A stretch of 51,473 nucleotides of DNA, from the NCBI GenBank assembly GCA_018239845.1, contig JAFEGO010000105.1:1-51473 (forward strand), read 5' to 3'. The notes beneath the pieces are model-generated. The model made no database searches, was not told the origin of the DNA, and worked only from the letters and a program-made list of their open reading frames with translations. Made by a program: the position numbers and the translations under genes. Origin of the DNA: Verrucomicrobiota bacterium. Its GTDB lineage: Bacteria > Verrucomicrobiota > Verrucomicrobiia > Opitutales > Opitutaceae. This document shows positions 8,990-17,102 of the stretch, one piece after another (positions within the stretch are counted from its first letter, which is position 1; every line of letters starts with the position of its first letter).

Positions 8990-9382
8990 ATGAGCAACCG
9001 CACGCTTCGCGTCAACGAGCTGATCCAGCGCGAACTCAGCGCGATCCTGCGCCAGCACTACCAGAGCGAGGCCGTCGCGATCACGCTCACCGAGGTCCGC
9101 GTGTCGCCCGACCTGCGCGAGGCCCGCGTGTTCGTCTCCGTCGTCGGCGACGAGCCGGAGAAGGAGAAGAAGCTCCGCTGGCTCCGCGCCAACGCCCGCG
9201 ACATCCGCCAGGAACTCGGCCGGCGCATCGTGCTGAAATTCCTCCCGCGCTTCGAATACGTGCTCGATCACTCGACCGAGCGCGCCACGCACCTGCTCCA
9301 GCTGCTCGACGAAGTGGCCCCGCCGGCCTCGGCCGAGGAGTCCGCCGCGCCGCACGAGCCGGAGGAGAAGGAAGAAAGCTGA
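8990..9382 (+). CDS. rbfA: 30S ribosome-binding factor A
   Basis: A 130-aa KH-type protein (SNRTLRVNELIQRELSAIL at the N-terminus, ITLTEVRVSPDLREARVFVSV in the centre, RFEYVLDHSTERATHLLQLL at the end). RbfA binds the 16S 5' helix and helps late maturation of the 30S subunit, particularly under cold stress in E. coli. The ATG at 8990 gives the family N-terminus; the 20 extra residues upstream are translated intergenic sequence. The 84-nt gap after infB holds short AAATCGG-type repeats. An acidic tail (EEKEES) ends the protein, and nrnA begins 5 nt later. Confidence 0.94.
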   Translation: MSNRTLRVNELIQRELSAILRQHYQSEAVAITLTEVRVSPDLREARVFVSVVGDEPEKEKKLRWLRANARDIRQELGRRIVLKFLPRFEYVLDHSTERATHLLQLLDEVAPPASAEESAAPHEPEEKEES

Positions 9383-9387
9383 GCGTC

Positions 9388-10407
9388 GTGGAGCAATTTT
9401 ACCCCGAGTTCTCGGCGCGCTTTGCGCAGCTCCTGGCCCGCCTGGCCGGCCGCAAGGTCGCCGTGGTCGGCCATGCGCGGCCTGACGGCGATTGCATCGG
9501 CTCGCAGGTGGCGCTCGCCCGCGTGCTGCAGCAGCTCGGCTTCGACACGGTCTGCGTGAACGCCGACGTCGTGCCGCGCCGCCTCCAGTTTCTGGCGGAA
9601 GGGATGAAGTTTCTCCGCACCGACGAGGTGCTGGCCGATTCCACGGACTACGCCGCGCTGTTCGTCGATTGCGCGGACCACGCCCGGCCCGGCGAGCGGC
9701 TCAAGGCGCGCTTTCCCAAGCCCGTCGCCAACATCGACCACCACCTGTCGAACATCGGCTACGCCGAGTTCAACCTCGTGGACAGCGGCTCGGCGGCGAC
9801 CTGCGAGATCCTCTCGGGCCTGTTTTTCGACCAAGGCTGCACGGTGGACGCCCACTCGGCGCAGGGGCTTTACACGGGCATCCTCACGGACACGGGCCAA
9901 TTCCGCTTCACCTCGACCTCCCGCCGCACCTTTTTGCTCGCGGCCGAGCTCATGCGCTGCGGCGCGCAGCCGGCCGAGGTGGGCTTCGAGCTCTACGAAC
10001 GCGAGACCAAGGGCAAGCTGGAGCTGCTCCAACGCTTCCTCTCCTCGCTGAAGCTGGAGTGCAGCGGCCGGGTCTGCATCGGCACGCTGCCCGCCACCAT
10101 CTTTACCGAGACCGGTACGAACGTCGAGGACACCGAAGGCCTCGTGGACTACGCGCGCTGCATCGACGGCGTGGATGTGGGCGTGCTGATCGAGGAGCGC
10201 AGCGACGGCTCGGTGAAGGCCAGCCTGCGCGCAAAAAATCCCATCTACCGCCTCGACCGGATCGCGGCGCAGTTCAACGGCGGCGGCCACGCCTGTGCGG
10301 CCGGCCTCAACCTGAAGCAGGGCGCGGAGAATTTCCGCGCCCGCCTGATCGCGGCGCTCGCCGCGCAGTTTGCCGGCCTGGCGGCCAACGGAGTTTCCCA
10401 GTCATGA
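9388..10407 (+). CDS. nrnA: DHH-family phosphoesterase: oligoribonuclease / pAp phosphatase (NrnA-like)
   Basis: A 339-aa protein with the DHH phosphoesterase layout. [15 protein letters not shown] (about residues 27-41) and the DHH motif [14 protein letters not shown] (about 113-126) supply metal ligands, and the DHHA1 signature GGGHACAAG lies near 300. NrnA enzymes degrade short RNA oligomers and often dephosphorylate 3'-phosphoadenosine 5'-phosphate. GTG at 9388 is the start. Its stop overlaps truB as ATGA. Placement between rbfA and truB is common in many bacteria and agrees with a role in RNA turnover. The exact substrate preference cannot be read from sequence. Confidence 0.9.
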   Translation: MEQFYPEFSARFAQLLARLAGRKVAVVGHARPDGDCIGSQVALARVLQQLGFDTVCVNADVVPRRLQFLAEGMKFLRTDEVLADSTDYAALFVDCADHARPGERLKARFPKPVANIDHHLSNIGYAEFNLVDSGSAATCEILSGLFFDQGCTVDAHSAQGLYTGILTDTGQFRFTSTSRRTFLLAAELMRCGAQPAEVGFELYERETKGKLELLQRFLSSLKLECSGRVCIGTLPATIFTETGTNVEDTEGLVDYARCIDGVDVGVLIEERSDGSVKASLRAKNPIYRLDRIAAQFNGGGHACAAGLNLKQGAENFRARLIAALAAQFAGLAANGVSQS

Positions 10408-11132
10408 GTCTGATGCAGCGCAAGGAACTCGAGGGCGTGCTCCTCGTCGACAAACCCTCCGACCACACGTCGCACGACGTCGTGGCCCGCTTGCGCCGCA
10501 AGCTGAACATGAAGCGCATCGGCCACGCCGGTACGCTTGACCCAATGGCGACCGGCCTGATGATCCTCCTCATCGGCAAGGCCACGCGCATCTCGCAGTA
10601 CCTCGTGAGCCTCGACAAGGAGTACGAAGGCACCATCGAACTCGGCAAGGTAACGGACTCGCAGGATGCGCAAGGCGAGGTGATGGAGACGCGCCCCGTG
10701 CCGCCTTTGACCGAGGACGAGGTGAAGAAGGCCTTCGCCGGCTTCCTCGGCGACCAGTACCAGCTGCCGCCGATGTACTCGGCCATCAAGATCGACGGCG
10801 TGCCGCTCTACAAGCAGGCGCGCAAGGGCGTCGAGGTGGAGCGCGAGCCGCGCTTCATCCGCGTGATGAGCTTCGACCTCACGCGCTTCGCGCTGCCGCA
10901 CCTCGACTTCCGTCTCCGCTGCACCAAGGGCACCTACGTGCGCACCATCGCGCACGACCTCGGCCAGCGCATCGGCTGCGGCGCGCACCTCTCGGCCCTG
11001 CGCCGCACGGCGACGGACAAGTTCAACATTTCCCAGGCGCTCACGCTCGACGCGATCGAGGCGCTCCCGATCCCGGAGATCGAGAAGCGGCTGATCCCGG
11101 TGATCGATGCGGCGCCGAGCGTCGCGCTGTGA
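10404..11132 (+). CDS. truB: tRNA pseudouridine(55) synthase TruB
   Basis: A 242-aa enzyme that makes the universal pseudouridine 55 in the T loop of tRNAs. [19 protein letters not shown] opens the catalytic domain. [12 protein letters not shown] carries the catalytic aspartate (Asp46), and the family segments [40 protein letters not shown] and [15 protein letters not shown] follow. The C-terminal PUA region is short. The ATG overlaps the nrnA stop by 4 nt, and its own stop overlaps the ribF GTG as GTGA, so translation is probably coupled through all three genes. Confidence 0.96.
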   Translation: MSLMQRKELEGVLLVDKPSDHTSHDVVARLRRKLNMKRIGHAGTLDPMATGLMILLIGKATRISQYLVSLDKEYEGTIELGKVTDSQDAQGEVMETRPVPPLTEDEVKKAFAGFLGDQYQLPPMYSAIKIDGVPLYKQARKGVEVEREPRFIRVMSFDLTRFALPHLDFRLRCTKGTYVRTIAHDLGQRIGCGAHLSALRRTATDKFNISQALTLDAIEALPIPEIEKRLIPVIDAAPSVAL

Positions 11133-12073
11133 ACCGGCCCGCGCAGTTCGCCTCGCTTGAATCGGCGGTTTTTCCGCCGGGGCCGCTGCACCTCGCCATC
11201 GGGATTTTCGACGGCCTCCACCTCGGGCACCAGGCGGTGATCGAGGCCGCCGTGCAATCCGCGCGCCGCAGCGGCGGCACCGCCGCTGTGCTGACTTTTT
11301 CGCCGCACCCGAGCGTGCTCTTCCGCCCGGAGCAGCCCACGCGGTTGATCATGGGGCCGGCGGCGGAGGCCCGGGTGCTCGGCCGGCTGGGCGTCGATGC
11401 AGTGGTGACGCAGCCCTTCACGCGCGAGTTTGCCCGCATCGCCGCGGAGGATTTTGTGCCGTGGCTCAAGCAACGGGTGCCGCAGCTCGCGACAGTTTAC
11501 GTCGGAGAAAACTGGCGCTTCGGCCGCGGCCGGGTGGGGGATATCGCGCTCCTCGTGGCCGAGGGGAAGAAACACGGCCTGCGGGTCTTCAGCAGCCCGC
11601 GGGTAAACTTCGACGGCGTGCCGATCAGCAGCACCCGCATCCGCCAGCTCCTCGAGGCGGGTGAGATCGAGGCCGCGAACGGCCTGTTCGGCTACACGTA
11701 TTTTGCGGAAGGCACGGTGACGCCCGGCAAGCAGCTGGGCCGTACCCTCGGGTTTCCCACGCTCAACCTCGGCTGGGCGCCTGACCTGCGGCCGCGGTAC
11801 GGTGTGTACGAGGTCCGCGTGACGGGCGCCAAGTCGGCGATCCCGCTGCCCGGCGTGGCCAACTACGGCCTGCGGCCCACGGTGGAGCAGGCGACCGCGC
11901 CGCGCCTGGAGACCCACGTGCTCGGCCCGTGCCCCTATGACGCGGGGGACGCGATCACGGTGGAGTGGCTGCGCTTCCTGCGGCCGGAGCGGAAGTTTTC
12001 CGGGGTGGAAGAGCTGCGGGCGCAGGTCGCGCAGGATAAGTTGGTGGCGGAGAAAGATTTTTTCTTGCGCTGA
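11129..12073 (+). CDS. ribF: Bifunctional riboflavin kinase / FAD synthetase
   Basis: A 314-aa enzyme that phosphorylates riboflavin to FMN and adenylates FMN to FAD. The N-terminal nucleotidyltransferase half has [15 protein letters not shown] (HxGH-type motif, near residue 30) and [15 protein letters not shown] (near 170). The C-terminal kinase half has [11 protein letters not shown] (near 205) and GVYEVRVTG followed by [11 protein letters not shown]. It begins with GTG overlapping the truB stop. The rbfA-truB-ribF neighbourhood is widely conserved. It is the last gene of the operon, 38 nt before tRNA-Val. Confidence 0.95.
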   Translation: MNRPAQFASLESAVFPPGPLHLAIGIFDGLHLGHQAVIEAAVQSARRSGGTAAVLTFSPHPSVLFRPEQPTRLIMGPAAEARVLGRLGVDAVVTQPFTREFARIAAEDFVPWLKQRVPQLATVYVGENWRFGRGRVGDIALLVAEGKKHGLRVFSSPRVNFDGVPISSTRIRQLLEAGEIEAANGLFGYTYFAEGTVTPGKQLGRTLGFPTLNLGWAPDLRPRYGVYEVRVTGAKSAIPLPGVANYGLRPTVEQATAPRLETHVLGPCPYDAGDAITVEWLRFLRPERKFSGVEELRAQVAQDKLVAEKDFFLR

Positions 12074-12111
12074 GGAGGATGGGACGCGTTACTTTCCAAC
12101 CTCAGATTTGC

Positions 12112-12188
12112 GGACCTTTAGCTCAGTTGGTTAGAGCGTTTCGTTGACATCGAAAAGGTCACTGGTTCGAGTCCAGTAAGGTCCACCA
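12112..12188 (+). tRNA. tRNA-Val (anticodon GAC), CCA encoded
   Basis: A 77-nt cloverleaf: acceptor GGACCTT with AAGGTCC, D stem GCTC/GAGC, anticodon stem TTTCG/CGAAA around TTGACAT (anticodon GAC), T stem ACTGG/CCAGT, and an encoded CCA. Its 3' part from 12159 is one copy of an exact 35-bp repeat found again at 13653, so it is the attachment site of the small integrated element that follows. Confidence 0.94.
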
Positions 12189-12193
12189 TCTGA
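12159..12193 (+). repeat. att site (tRNA side) of the integrated element
   Basis: This 35-bp stretch, from the anticodon-side of the T arm of tRNA-Val through its CCA plus ATCTGA-type flank, is repeated exactly at 13653-13687. Integration into tRNA 3' ends with duplication of the end is typical of tyrosine-recombinase elements, and a truncated integrase lies between the copies. Confidence 0.88.
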
Positions 12194-12198
12194 GAAAG

Positions 12199-12229
12199 CC
12201 GCTGATCCTCAAGGGATAGCGGTTTTTTT
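12199..12229 (+). terminator. Terminator after tRNA-Val, probably carried in by the element
   Basis: CCGCT-G-ATCC pairs with GGAT-AGCGG (12214-12222), with one bulged G, and is followed by seven T. It lies inside the att copies. Under the usual geometry of tRNA-site integration it came with the element and replaced the original terminator, which now sits at 13687-13721. Confidence 0.75.
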
Positions 12230-12236
12230 GTGCGCT

Positions 12237-12300
12237 CGAATAGAGGTAAATGGCAACGTAGGTGACAACGTGTCCAAGAGTGTTCAACGGTGTTTAAGGG
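12237..12300. repeat. Left arm-like repeat of the element (candidate integrase arm sites)
   Basis: CGAATAGA followed by TGGCAACG, a 12-nt spaced second copy GACAACGT and TCCAAG recurs at 13549-13613 in the same orientation with small differences. GTGTTCAAC and GTTTAA also occur at both ends, in swapped order. Paired short repeats near both att copies resemble arm-type binding sites of tyrosine recombinases. Confidence 0.55.
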
Positions 12301-12470
12301 TGTCTAATAACCAATGAATGAAGGCCGGACTGAGTATCTGGCGGCTGTGGGAGGAAACTTTTTTTCTTCCACGATACCAAATTGAGGCCAACGACCAGCT
12401 TGCCTCAGGTGAGGAAACAACGACCAACAGTGCGCTGACTGCATCGGCGAATTCGCAGATTGGTTCGTTT

Positions 12471-12782
12471 ATGGAAAACCTAACTAAGTCGCAGGCCGAA
12501 AGCCTGCTCATCGAAATCGCCGGAGTTCGTGGTGATCTAGCCGCGCTTACAGATCGGTTAAACGCGGTGCTCGCGTTGGTGCCTGGAGTCGCGCCTGACG
12601 CTACTGCCGCACAGGTCGCGCGTGAATCAGGAAGGTTGCGCGGGTTCTACAAGGTCCGGGAGTTCGCTGCTGTCATAGGCAGGAGTCCGCAATACGTTTC
12701 CAGTCGCCGTCCTTCTGGACGTAAGCGTTTGCTCGCGGGAAGACCGGTGCAGATGGGTTATCGGATGTCGGCAGTTCAGTAA
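12471..12782 (+). pseudogene. Truncated helix-turn-helix (excisionase-like) protein fused to scar sequence
   Basis: From ATG 12471 the frame reads MENLTKSQAESLLIEIAG, a charged coiled-coil-like helix, then RLRGFYKVREFAAVIGRSPQYVS, which looks like the start of a helix-turn-helix DNA-binding domain of the excisionase or MerR type. From about 12700 the frame runs antisense to the truncated integrase, and the sequence (RRPSGRKRLLAGRPVQ) no longer looks like protein. The gene therefore seems to have lost its 3' part in the deletion that also cut the integrase. The frame is open up to 12318, but the residues before 12471 look unlike a conserved start. Function before decay is a guess. Confidence 0.45.
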
Positions 12783-13548
12783 GATATGCAGAGAGCGGCT
12801 TTGCGACGGGGATAATTTGACGGCGGCGCGTCTTCGATGTCGTCAGCGCGATTTCGCCGCGGCCGAGATCGATATTTGACCAACGCAAGGTCGCGATGTC
12901 CTTCAACCGTTGTCCGGTGTAGATGCCGACGAGAACCATGCCGCGCCACTCACCGGTAGCGACACTGAGTAATTGCCGAAGTTCTGGCAACGTGAAGGGG
13001 CGGCGGGTTGATGCTTCTGTTTTGAGGGCCTGAACTTTTGCGGCAACATTCTCGACAATGAAACCGTCGCGCCACGCGGTTTGCAGCATCGTGCGGATAA
13101 CCTTTAGACGGTTGTTCGCCGTGCGAGCCGAGGCTTTTGCGGCGTATTTGTCGCGATATGCCGCTACATCTGCCGGGGTGAGGTACTGGAGGCCGAGATT
13201 GGTCTTTGCCGGCAATGCTTCGACAAAAGCATTCACCGCGCTTTGGTAAGACAGGAAGCTGACAGGCTCCAGGTCGCTTTGTTTTTTGACGAGCCACTTG
13301 GAGGCAAATTCCTTCAGGGTGATCGTCGCGAGCGATACGCCAGTGAGTCGTTCCTGTAGGCCGGAAAGGACTGCACGCATTTGCGCCTCTGTCATCCGGC
13401 GCGCGTGCGCCATCTCCAAAGCATCAGCAATTCGCAGGGCCTCTTTCCTGTCTTTTGCCTTGGTGCTTGTCTGAGTTCGCGTGCCGTCTTCGCGGTAGTA
13501 GCATGCGAACCAAAATGGTGAATTGGATTTTCTTCTGACGGAGGCCAC
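12673..13548 (-). pseudogene. Truncated tyrosine recombinase / phage-type integrase
   Basis: 291 residues from a GTG at 13548: an N-terminal arm-binding part (SPFWFACYYREDGTRTQTSTKAK), a SAM-like core-binding domain (about 80-175, LKEFASKWLVKKQSDLEPVSF, AYRDKYAAKASARTANNRL) and the beginning of the catalytic domain. The first catalytic Arg (YTGQRLKDIATLRW) and the Lys in the SKTRRR beta-hairpin are present. The HxxR box and the nucleophilic Tyr are missing; the frame ends after NAYVQKDGDWKRIADSCL. It is therefore about 90-100 residues short and should be inactive for strand cleavage. It lies between exact att repeats at tRNA-Val, with its start beside the right arm repeat. Confidence 0.82.
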
Positions 13549-13613
13549 GAATAGAAAGTGGCAACGCAGGTGGCAACGTCCAAGGGTATTCGGCCGCGTT
13601 TAACCGTGTTCAA
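13549..13613. repeat. Right arm-like repeat of the element, upstream of the integrase start
   Basis: Two copies of GTGGCAACG 12 nt apart (13558-13579), followed by TCCAAGG, GTTTAA and GTGTTCAAC. It matches the left copy at 12237-12300 in orientation and spacing. Read on the minus strand it sits directly in front of the integrase GTG, so it may also overlap the integrase promoter. Confidence 0.55.
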
Positions 13614-13652
13614 CACGAGTGAAATCTCGATTTTACTCGGCGCTCTGGCTTC

Positions 13653-13687
13653 TCACTGGTTCGAGTCCAGTAAGGTCCACCATCTGA
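13653..13687 (+). repeat. att site (distal side) of the integrated element
   Basis: An exact second copy of the 35 bp at 12159-12193, consisting of the 3' end of tRNA-Val through CCA and the next few bases. No complete tRNA lies upstream of it. It marks the right end of a 1.5-kb insertion. Confidence 0.88.
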
Positions 13688-13721
13688 AAGCCGCCCACCG
13701 CAAGGTAAGGCGGCTTTTTTT
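13687..13721 (+). terminator. Original chromosomal terminator of tRNA-Val, displaced by the insertion
   Basis: AAAGCCGCC (13687-13695) pairs perfectly with GGCGGCTTT (13709-13717), and the T tract runs to 13721. It abuts the distal att copy, so before integration it would have followed tRNA-Val directly. It ends 2 nt before the stop codon of the converging minus-strand gene. Confidence 0.75.
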
Positions 13722-13722
13722 G

Positions 13723-14124
13723 TCACCAGAATTTCCACCAACGTGTGACAATATGTTCGGATCGCTGGTGTTCCGGAATCGTCTCTATCCGGAATGAGTC
13801 CGTCCCGTCTTCCGGTTTCTGCACCAAGGGACTTTCCGTGAAGAGCGTAATAATGTGTGAGAGCGACATACGTCTCCATCGGGAAGGGCCGCGACTGACA
13901 CCTTGAATGAAAAAGGTCCCGCCAAGACGGCGGACAAAGATCCATGCTTCTTCTCCTTTGGCTCGTGGATCAAAAAAGGACAGCTGATGGCTCTCAGGCA
14001 GATTCGTCAGCAGACGCATCGTCGACTCAAAGGAAAAATCGGATGTAGTTTGGTACCAGTAGCCGGGCTCTCCGGGCGTTAGGCGAAATCCCTTGATCGT
14101 TGAAGCGTAGTCACCGCTCGGCAT
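13723..14124 (-). CDS. Hypothetical protein of unknown family
   Basis: A 133-aa soluble protein, rich in Trp, Phe and Arg (GEPGYWYQTTSDFSFES, FFDPRAKGEEAWIFVRRLGG, TRWWKFW at the end). It has no signal peptide, membrane segment or motif I recognise. Base composition is lower in GC than the flanking housekeeping genes, like the neighbouring integrated element, but it lies outside the distal att copy, so it is not cargo of that element in its present form. It could be older acquired DNA. The C-terminus runs into the tRNA-Val terminator. Confidence 0.5.
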   Translation of the reverse strand: MPSGDYASTIKGFRLTPGEPGYWYQTTSDFSFESTMRLLTNLPESHQLSFFDPRAKGEEAWIFVRRLGGTFFIQGVSRGPSRWRRMSLSHIITLFTESPLVQKPEDGTDSFRIETIPEHQRSEHIVTRWWKFW

Positions 14125-14240
14125 ACGTTTAAGTGGTGGGAATGGGTATGGCCGTTAGAATCTTTTATTTTGATGGAAATAGGTAAATCACGAAATGGGC
14201 CGGGAGATTGGTATTGGCCCCATTAAAGGAGGCGGAGACC

Positions 14241-14297
14241 ATGCCCTGTATATGGCACGCATCGCAATCGTGGGGCCGGGGGCAATTGGCGGGGTGA
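14241..14297 (+). other. Possible short upstream frame overlapping the panE start
   Basis: AAAGGAGG (14225-14232), the best Shine-Dalgarno sequence nearby, is ideally spaced (8 nt) from ATG 14241. That frame encodes only 18 residues and ends at TGA 14295-14297, overlapping the reductase out of frame. It may be a leader peptide that couples or limits reductase translation, or simply chance. Confidence 0.25.
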
Positions 14298-15124
14298 TGG
14301 CCGCGTGGCTGGCGCAGACCGGGCGGCATGAGGTGGCGCTTTGCGCGCGGCGTCCGCTGGCGGGGCCGCTGACGGTGACTAATGGTTCGCAGGTGATCAC
14401 GGCGGACGTGGACGTTCTCGTCGATCCGGCGCGGGCGAGGGCGGTGGACTGGGTGCTCGTGGCCACCAAGGCCTACGATGCGGCCGGCGCGGCGGCGTGG
14501 TTTCCCGGCCTATGTGCGAACGGAGCGCCGGTGGCAGTGCTGCAAAACGGCGTCGAGCACCGCGAGCGTTTTGCCGGGTTCATGGCACCGGAGAAAGTCG
14601 TGCCGGTGATGGTGGATTGTCCGGCGGAGCGGACCGGGCCGCTGCAGGTGCGGCAGCGCGGGTTGGCGAAACTGGCCGTGGCGGACGACGCGCCGGGGCG
14701 GGCGTTCGCGGCCTTGTTTGTCGGAACGGATGTAGCCGTGGAGACCTCCGAGGATTTCAAGAGCGTGTTGTGGCGAAAGCTCTGCGTGAATGCAGCCGGG
14801 GTGCTGCCGGCGCTTTTGCTCAAGCCGGCCGCTGTGTTTCAGGATGAACGGATCGGCGAGATCGCCCGCGGCATCGTGCGCGAATGTATCGCCGTGGGCC
14901 GGGCCGAGGGCGCGTCGCTCGATGATGACCTGGCGGAGAGCGTGCTGGCCCGGTATCGCGCGGCCCCGCCGGACTCGGTGAATTCCCTGCATGCCGACCG
15001 CGCGGCGGGGCGGCCGACGGAGATCGATGCGCGCAATGGCGTGGTCGTGCGCCTCGGCCGCAAGCACGGGATCGCCACGCCGCTTAACCAGATGGCGGTC
15101 GCCTTGATCGAAGCGGGGAAGTGA
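14252..15124 (+). CDS. 2-dehydropantoate 2-reductase family protein (PanE/ApbA)
   Basis: A 290-aa NADPH-dependent reductase beginning MARIAIVGPGAIGGVMAAWL, the Rossmann GxGxxG motif of PanE. NGVEHRERF (about residue 90-98) and WRKLCVNAAGVLPALLL (about 173-190, the KxxxN catalytic region) follow. The C-terminal part has SLHADRAAGRPTEIDARNGVVVRLG, the usual ExD/NG pattern. PanE makes pantoate for coenzyme A; paralogues of this family with other substrates exist, so I do not assign panE as a symbol. The start at 14252 fits the family, although the strong Shine-Dalgarno sequence lies 19 nt upstream. An in-frame ATG at 14195 is the alternative. Confidence 0.85.
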   Translation: MARIAIVGPGAIGGVMAAWLAQTGRHEVALCARRPLAGPLTVTNGSQVITADVDVLVDPARARAVDWVLVATKAYDAAGAAAWFPGLCANGAPVAVLQNGVEHRERFAGFMAPEKVVPVMVDCPAERTGPLQVRQRGLAKLAVADDAPGRAFAALFVGTDVAVETSEDFKSVLWRKLCVNAAGVLPALLLKPAAVFQDERIGEIARGIVRECIAVGRAEGASLDDDLAESVLARYRAAPPDSVNSLHADRAAGRPTEIDARNGVVVRLGRKHGIATPLNQMAVALIEAGK

Positions 15125-15228
15125 GCCTGGCGGACGTGTCGATAGGGCGGCCGGTTTCGCAAAATATTCCGCCCGATTCGCCCATCGGAAATTGAGCCGG
15201 AGGGGATTCATCGCAGCTGAATACTGGC

Positions 15229-16002
15229 ATGATCCGCCTGCCCTTCGGTTTATTGTTCAAGTATGTTCTGCGCCGCGGCCTGGTGCTTGGCGCATTCGCG
15301 ACGCTCGGCTCCGCCCTCTCGGCGCAGGTGGCGCTTTCCCTGTCGGGTGAACTCGACACGGTGACCAGCCAGTATGCCTACAACAGTCCCTACAGCGGCT
15401 CGACGTCGTATTTGTCGGCCAGCATCAAGCCCACGCTGACCTACAATTTCACGACCGCCGGCGATACCCAGCTCACGGTGACCTGGTCGGCTCCGGCCGG
15501 ACAGAAAATCGTGATCGCGCCGCCGCCGGGTTGGAGCGCGAGCATCGGGATTTTGCTCGATAGTGGCAGCCGCACCGGGAGCGATTTCGATGGGCACGGC
15601 ATCATGGGTGCCACGACCTTCACCGATCTGACCGGGTCGTTTACGGGTCCGGCGACCGCCAATGTCGTCTTCGCGCCCGCGACCCCGCCGGTCAATTATT
15701 ACCAAGTCAGCACCTATCTCAGCATGGCGCCTGACACGGAGGTCACTTTTACGGGCGTGAGCATCACGTATTTGTTGACCGCCGGCAGCGTCCACGAGGA
15801 CTACGCCGCGATCACCGCGGCCACGTTCGCCATCATCGGCAACGCCTCGTTTAACGGCGCGGAGGTCGGCGACCCCGGTGCGTGGATCACGCTCGAGTCC
15901 ACCGGCGCGCCCATCCCGGAGCCGGCGACGTACGCGGCCCTCCTCGGGCTCGGCGTGCTGGGCTTCATTGCTTGGCGGCGCCGGTCCGCCCGGACGGTTT
16001 GA
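15229..16002 (+). CDS. PEP-CTERM sorting-domain protein
   Basis: A 257-aa exported protein. The N-terminal signal sequence (about residues 1-30, cleavage probably after LSA) is followed by a beta-rich, Ser/Thr/Gly-rich body. The C-terminal sorting tail has IPEPATYAALLGLGVLGFI and then WRRRSARTV, that is PEP, a transmembrane helix and a basic cluster. Such tails are recognised by an exosortase, which would cut and attach or release the protein at the cell surface. No exosortase gene lies in this window. The body is not recognisable beyond being similar in style to many PEP-CTERM proteins of Opitutaceae, where these are abundant and variable. Confidence 0.85.
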   Translation: MIRLPFGLLFKYVLRRGLVLGAFATLGSALSAQVALSLSGELDTVTSQYAYNSPYSGSTSYLSASIKPTLTYNFTTAGDTQLTVTWSAPAGQKIVIAPPPGWSASIGILLDSGSRTGSDFDGHGIMGATTFTDLTGSFTGPATANVVFAPATPPVNYYQVSTYLSMAPDTEVTFTGVSITYLLTAGSVHEDYAAITAATFAIIGNASFNGAEVGDPGAWITLESTGAPIPEPATYAALLGLGVLGFIAWRRRSARTV

Positions 16003-16011
16003 AAACTATAG

Positions 16012-16030
16012 GTCGGGCGTAAAGCCCGAC
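16012..16030. repeat. Short intergenic inverted repeat
   Basis: GTCGGGC-GTAAA-GCCCGAC, a perfect 7-bp stem between the PEP-CTERM gene and the next gene. There is no T tract, so it may be a weak terminator or a member of a dispersed palindromic repeat family. Confidence 0.5.
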
Positions 16031-16091
16031 TCACAGTCGATCGGCCGGCAATGAACGCACCGAGGGCGTAAATCGCTGTCCGTGTAGGAGC

Positions 16092-17102
16092 ATGAGCATA
16101 CCCCTTCGCTTGTGGTCCATCACTGCACTGCTTGGCTTGATCGTCGTCGGCCCGCTGGTGGGCCAGGAACTGTCGGTGCAGGGCGGCGGCATGAATACGC
16201 ATGGGACCCGGGCGGAGAGCTACACGTGGCAGGTGGACTACCGGCAGAATTTTTACCGCGGGCTGGCTGGCTCGGTGGCCTATATCAACGAGGGTCATCT
16301 TGAAGATCATCACCGCGACGGTACGGCGTTTCAGCTGTGGGGCCGGGTGCCGTTGTGGCAGGACCGCGTGGCATTGGCGCTGGGGGCGGGCGCGTACTAT
16401 TTTTACGACACGCAGCCGCTGCCGGGCGGCGGTCCGGGAGCGACGGCCAACATCCATGGCGTGGCGCCGATCTTCAGCCTCTCGGCGACGACCTACCTAG
16501 GCAACCGGTGGTTTGTCCGCGCGAGCCTCAACCGGATCATGCCGTCGAGCGACATCAAGACGACGACCGCGGCGGTGGGACTTGGCTACTGGTTTGGCCG
16601 CGGCGTAAAGCCCACGAAGGGCAAGCTCGGCGACGCACCGGAGCAATACGACTACGTCACGGAGAATCAGTTCACGGTGTTTGGCGGCCAGAGCGTGGTG
16701 AACACGTTTCTGAGCCAGTCGGCGCTGGCGTACGCGGCGGAATACCGGCGCGGCCTCATCCCGCACATCGACTGGACGGCCTCCGCGATCTATGAGGGCG
16801 ACCCCGAGATCATCCGCCGCAGCGGCCTCGCGACGCAGGTGTGGGCGGTGAACACTTTTTTTCACGACAGCCTCAGCGTCGGGGCGGGCATCGGGCCCTA
16901 CATCTATATCGACCGAAAGAATCCGAGACCCGGATACATGAACATCCCCGGGGCGGTGGCGCCGCTGGTTTCGCTGACGTTTTCAGCCCGGCTTTCCGAG
17001 AGCTGGCTGGTGCGCCTGATGTTCGACCGCGTGACGAGCAACAACAACCGCGACTCGGATATCTTCCTGCTCGGCTTGGGCTACCGTTGGGGCAGGCGGT
17101 GA
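16092..17102 (+). CDS. Putative outer-membrane beta-barrel protein
   Basis: A 336-aa protein with a signal peptide (cleavage probably after VVGPLVGQ, near residue 25). The body is made of alternating short amphipathic strands rich in aromatic residues and Gly (SYTWQVDYRQNFYRGLAGSVAY, ALALGAGAYYFYDTQ, AVGLGYWFGRG, LLGLGYRWGRR). The pattern suggests a beta barrel of roughly 12-14 strands. It resembles lipid A deacylase-like or acyloxyacyl-type barrels in layout, but I cannot place the catalytic His-Ser pair, so no enzyme function is claimed. The gene stands alone, between a PEP-CTERM protein and a WbqC-like protein. Confidence 0.65.
   Translation: MSIPLRLWSITALLGLIVVGPLVGQELSVQGGGMNTHGTRAESYTWQVDYRQNFYRGLAGSVAYINEGHLEDHHRDGTAFQLWGRVPLWQDRVALALGAGAYYFYDTQPLPGGGPGATANIHGVAPIFSLSATTYLGNRWFVRASLNRIMPSSDIKTTTAAVGLGYWFGRGVKPTKGKLGDAPEQYDYVTENQFTVFGGQSVVNTFLSQSALAYAAEYRRGLIPHIDWTASAIYEGDPEIIRRSGLATQVWAVNTFFHDSLSVGAGIGPYIYIDRKNPRPGYMNIPGAVAPLVSLTFSARLSESWLVRLMFDRVTSNNNRDSDIFLLGLGYRWGRR

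Noticed and set aside
13558..13797. A 79-codon plus-strand frame across the distal att site
   Set aside because: It spans the att copy, a terminator and the antisense of another gene, has no family resemblance and no ribosome binding site.
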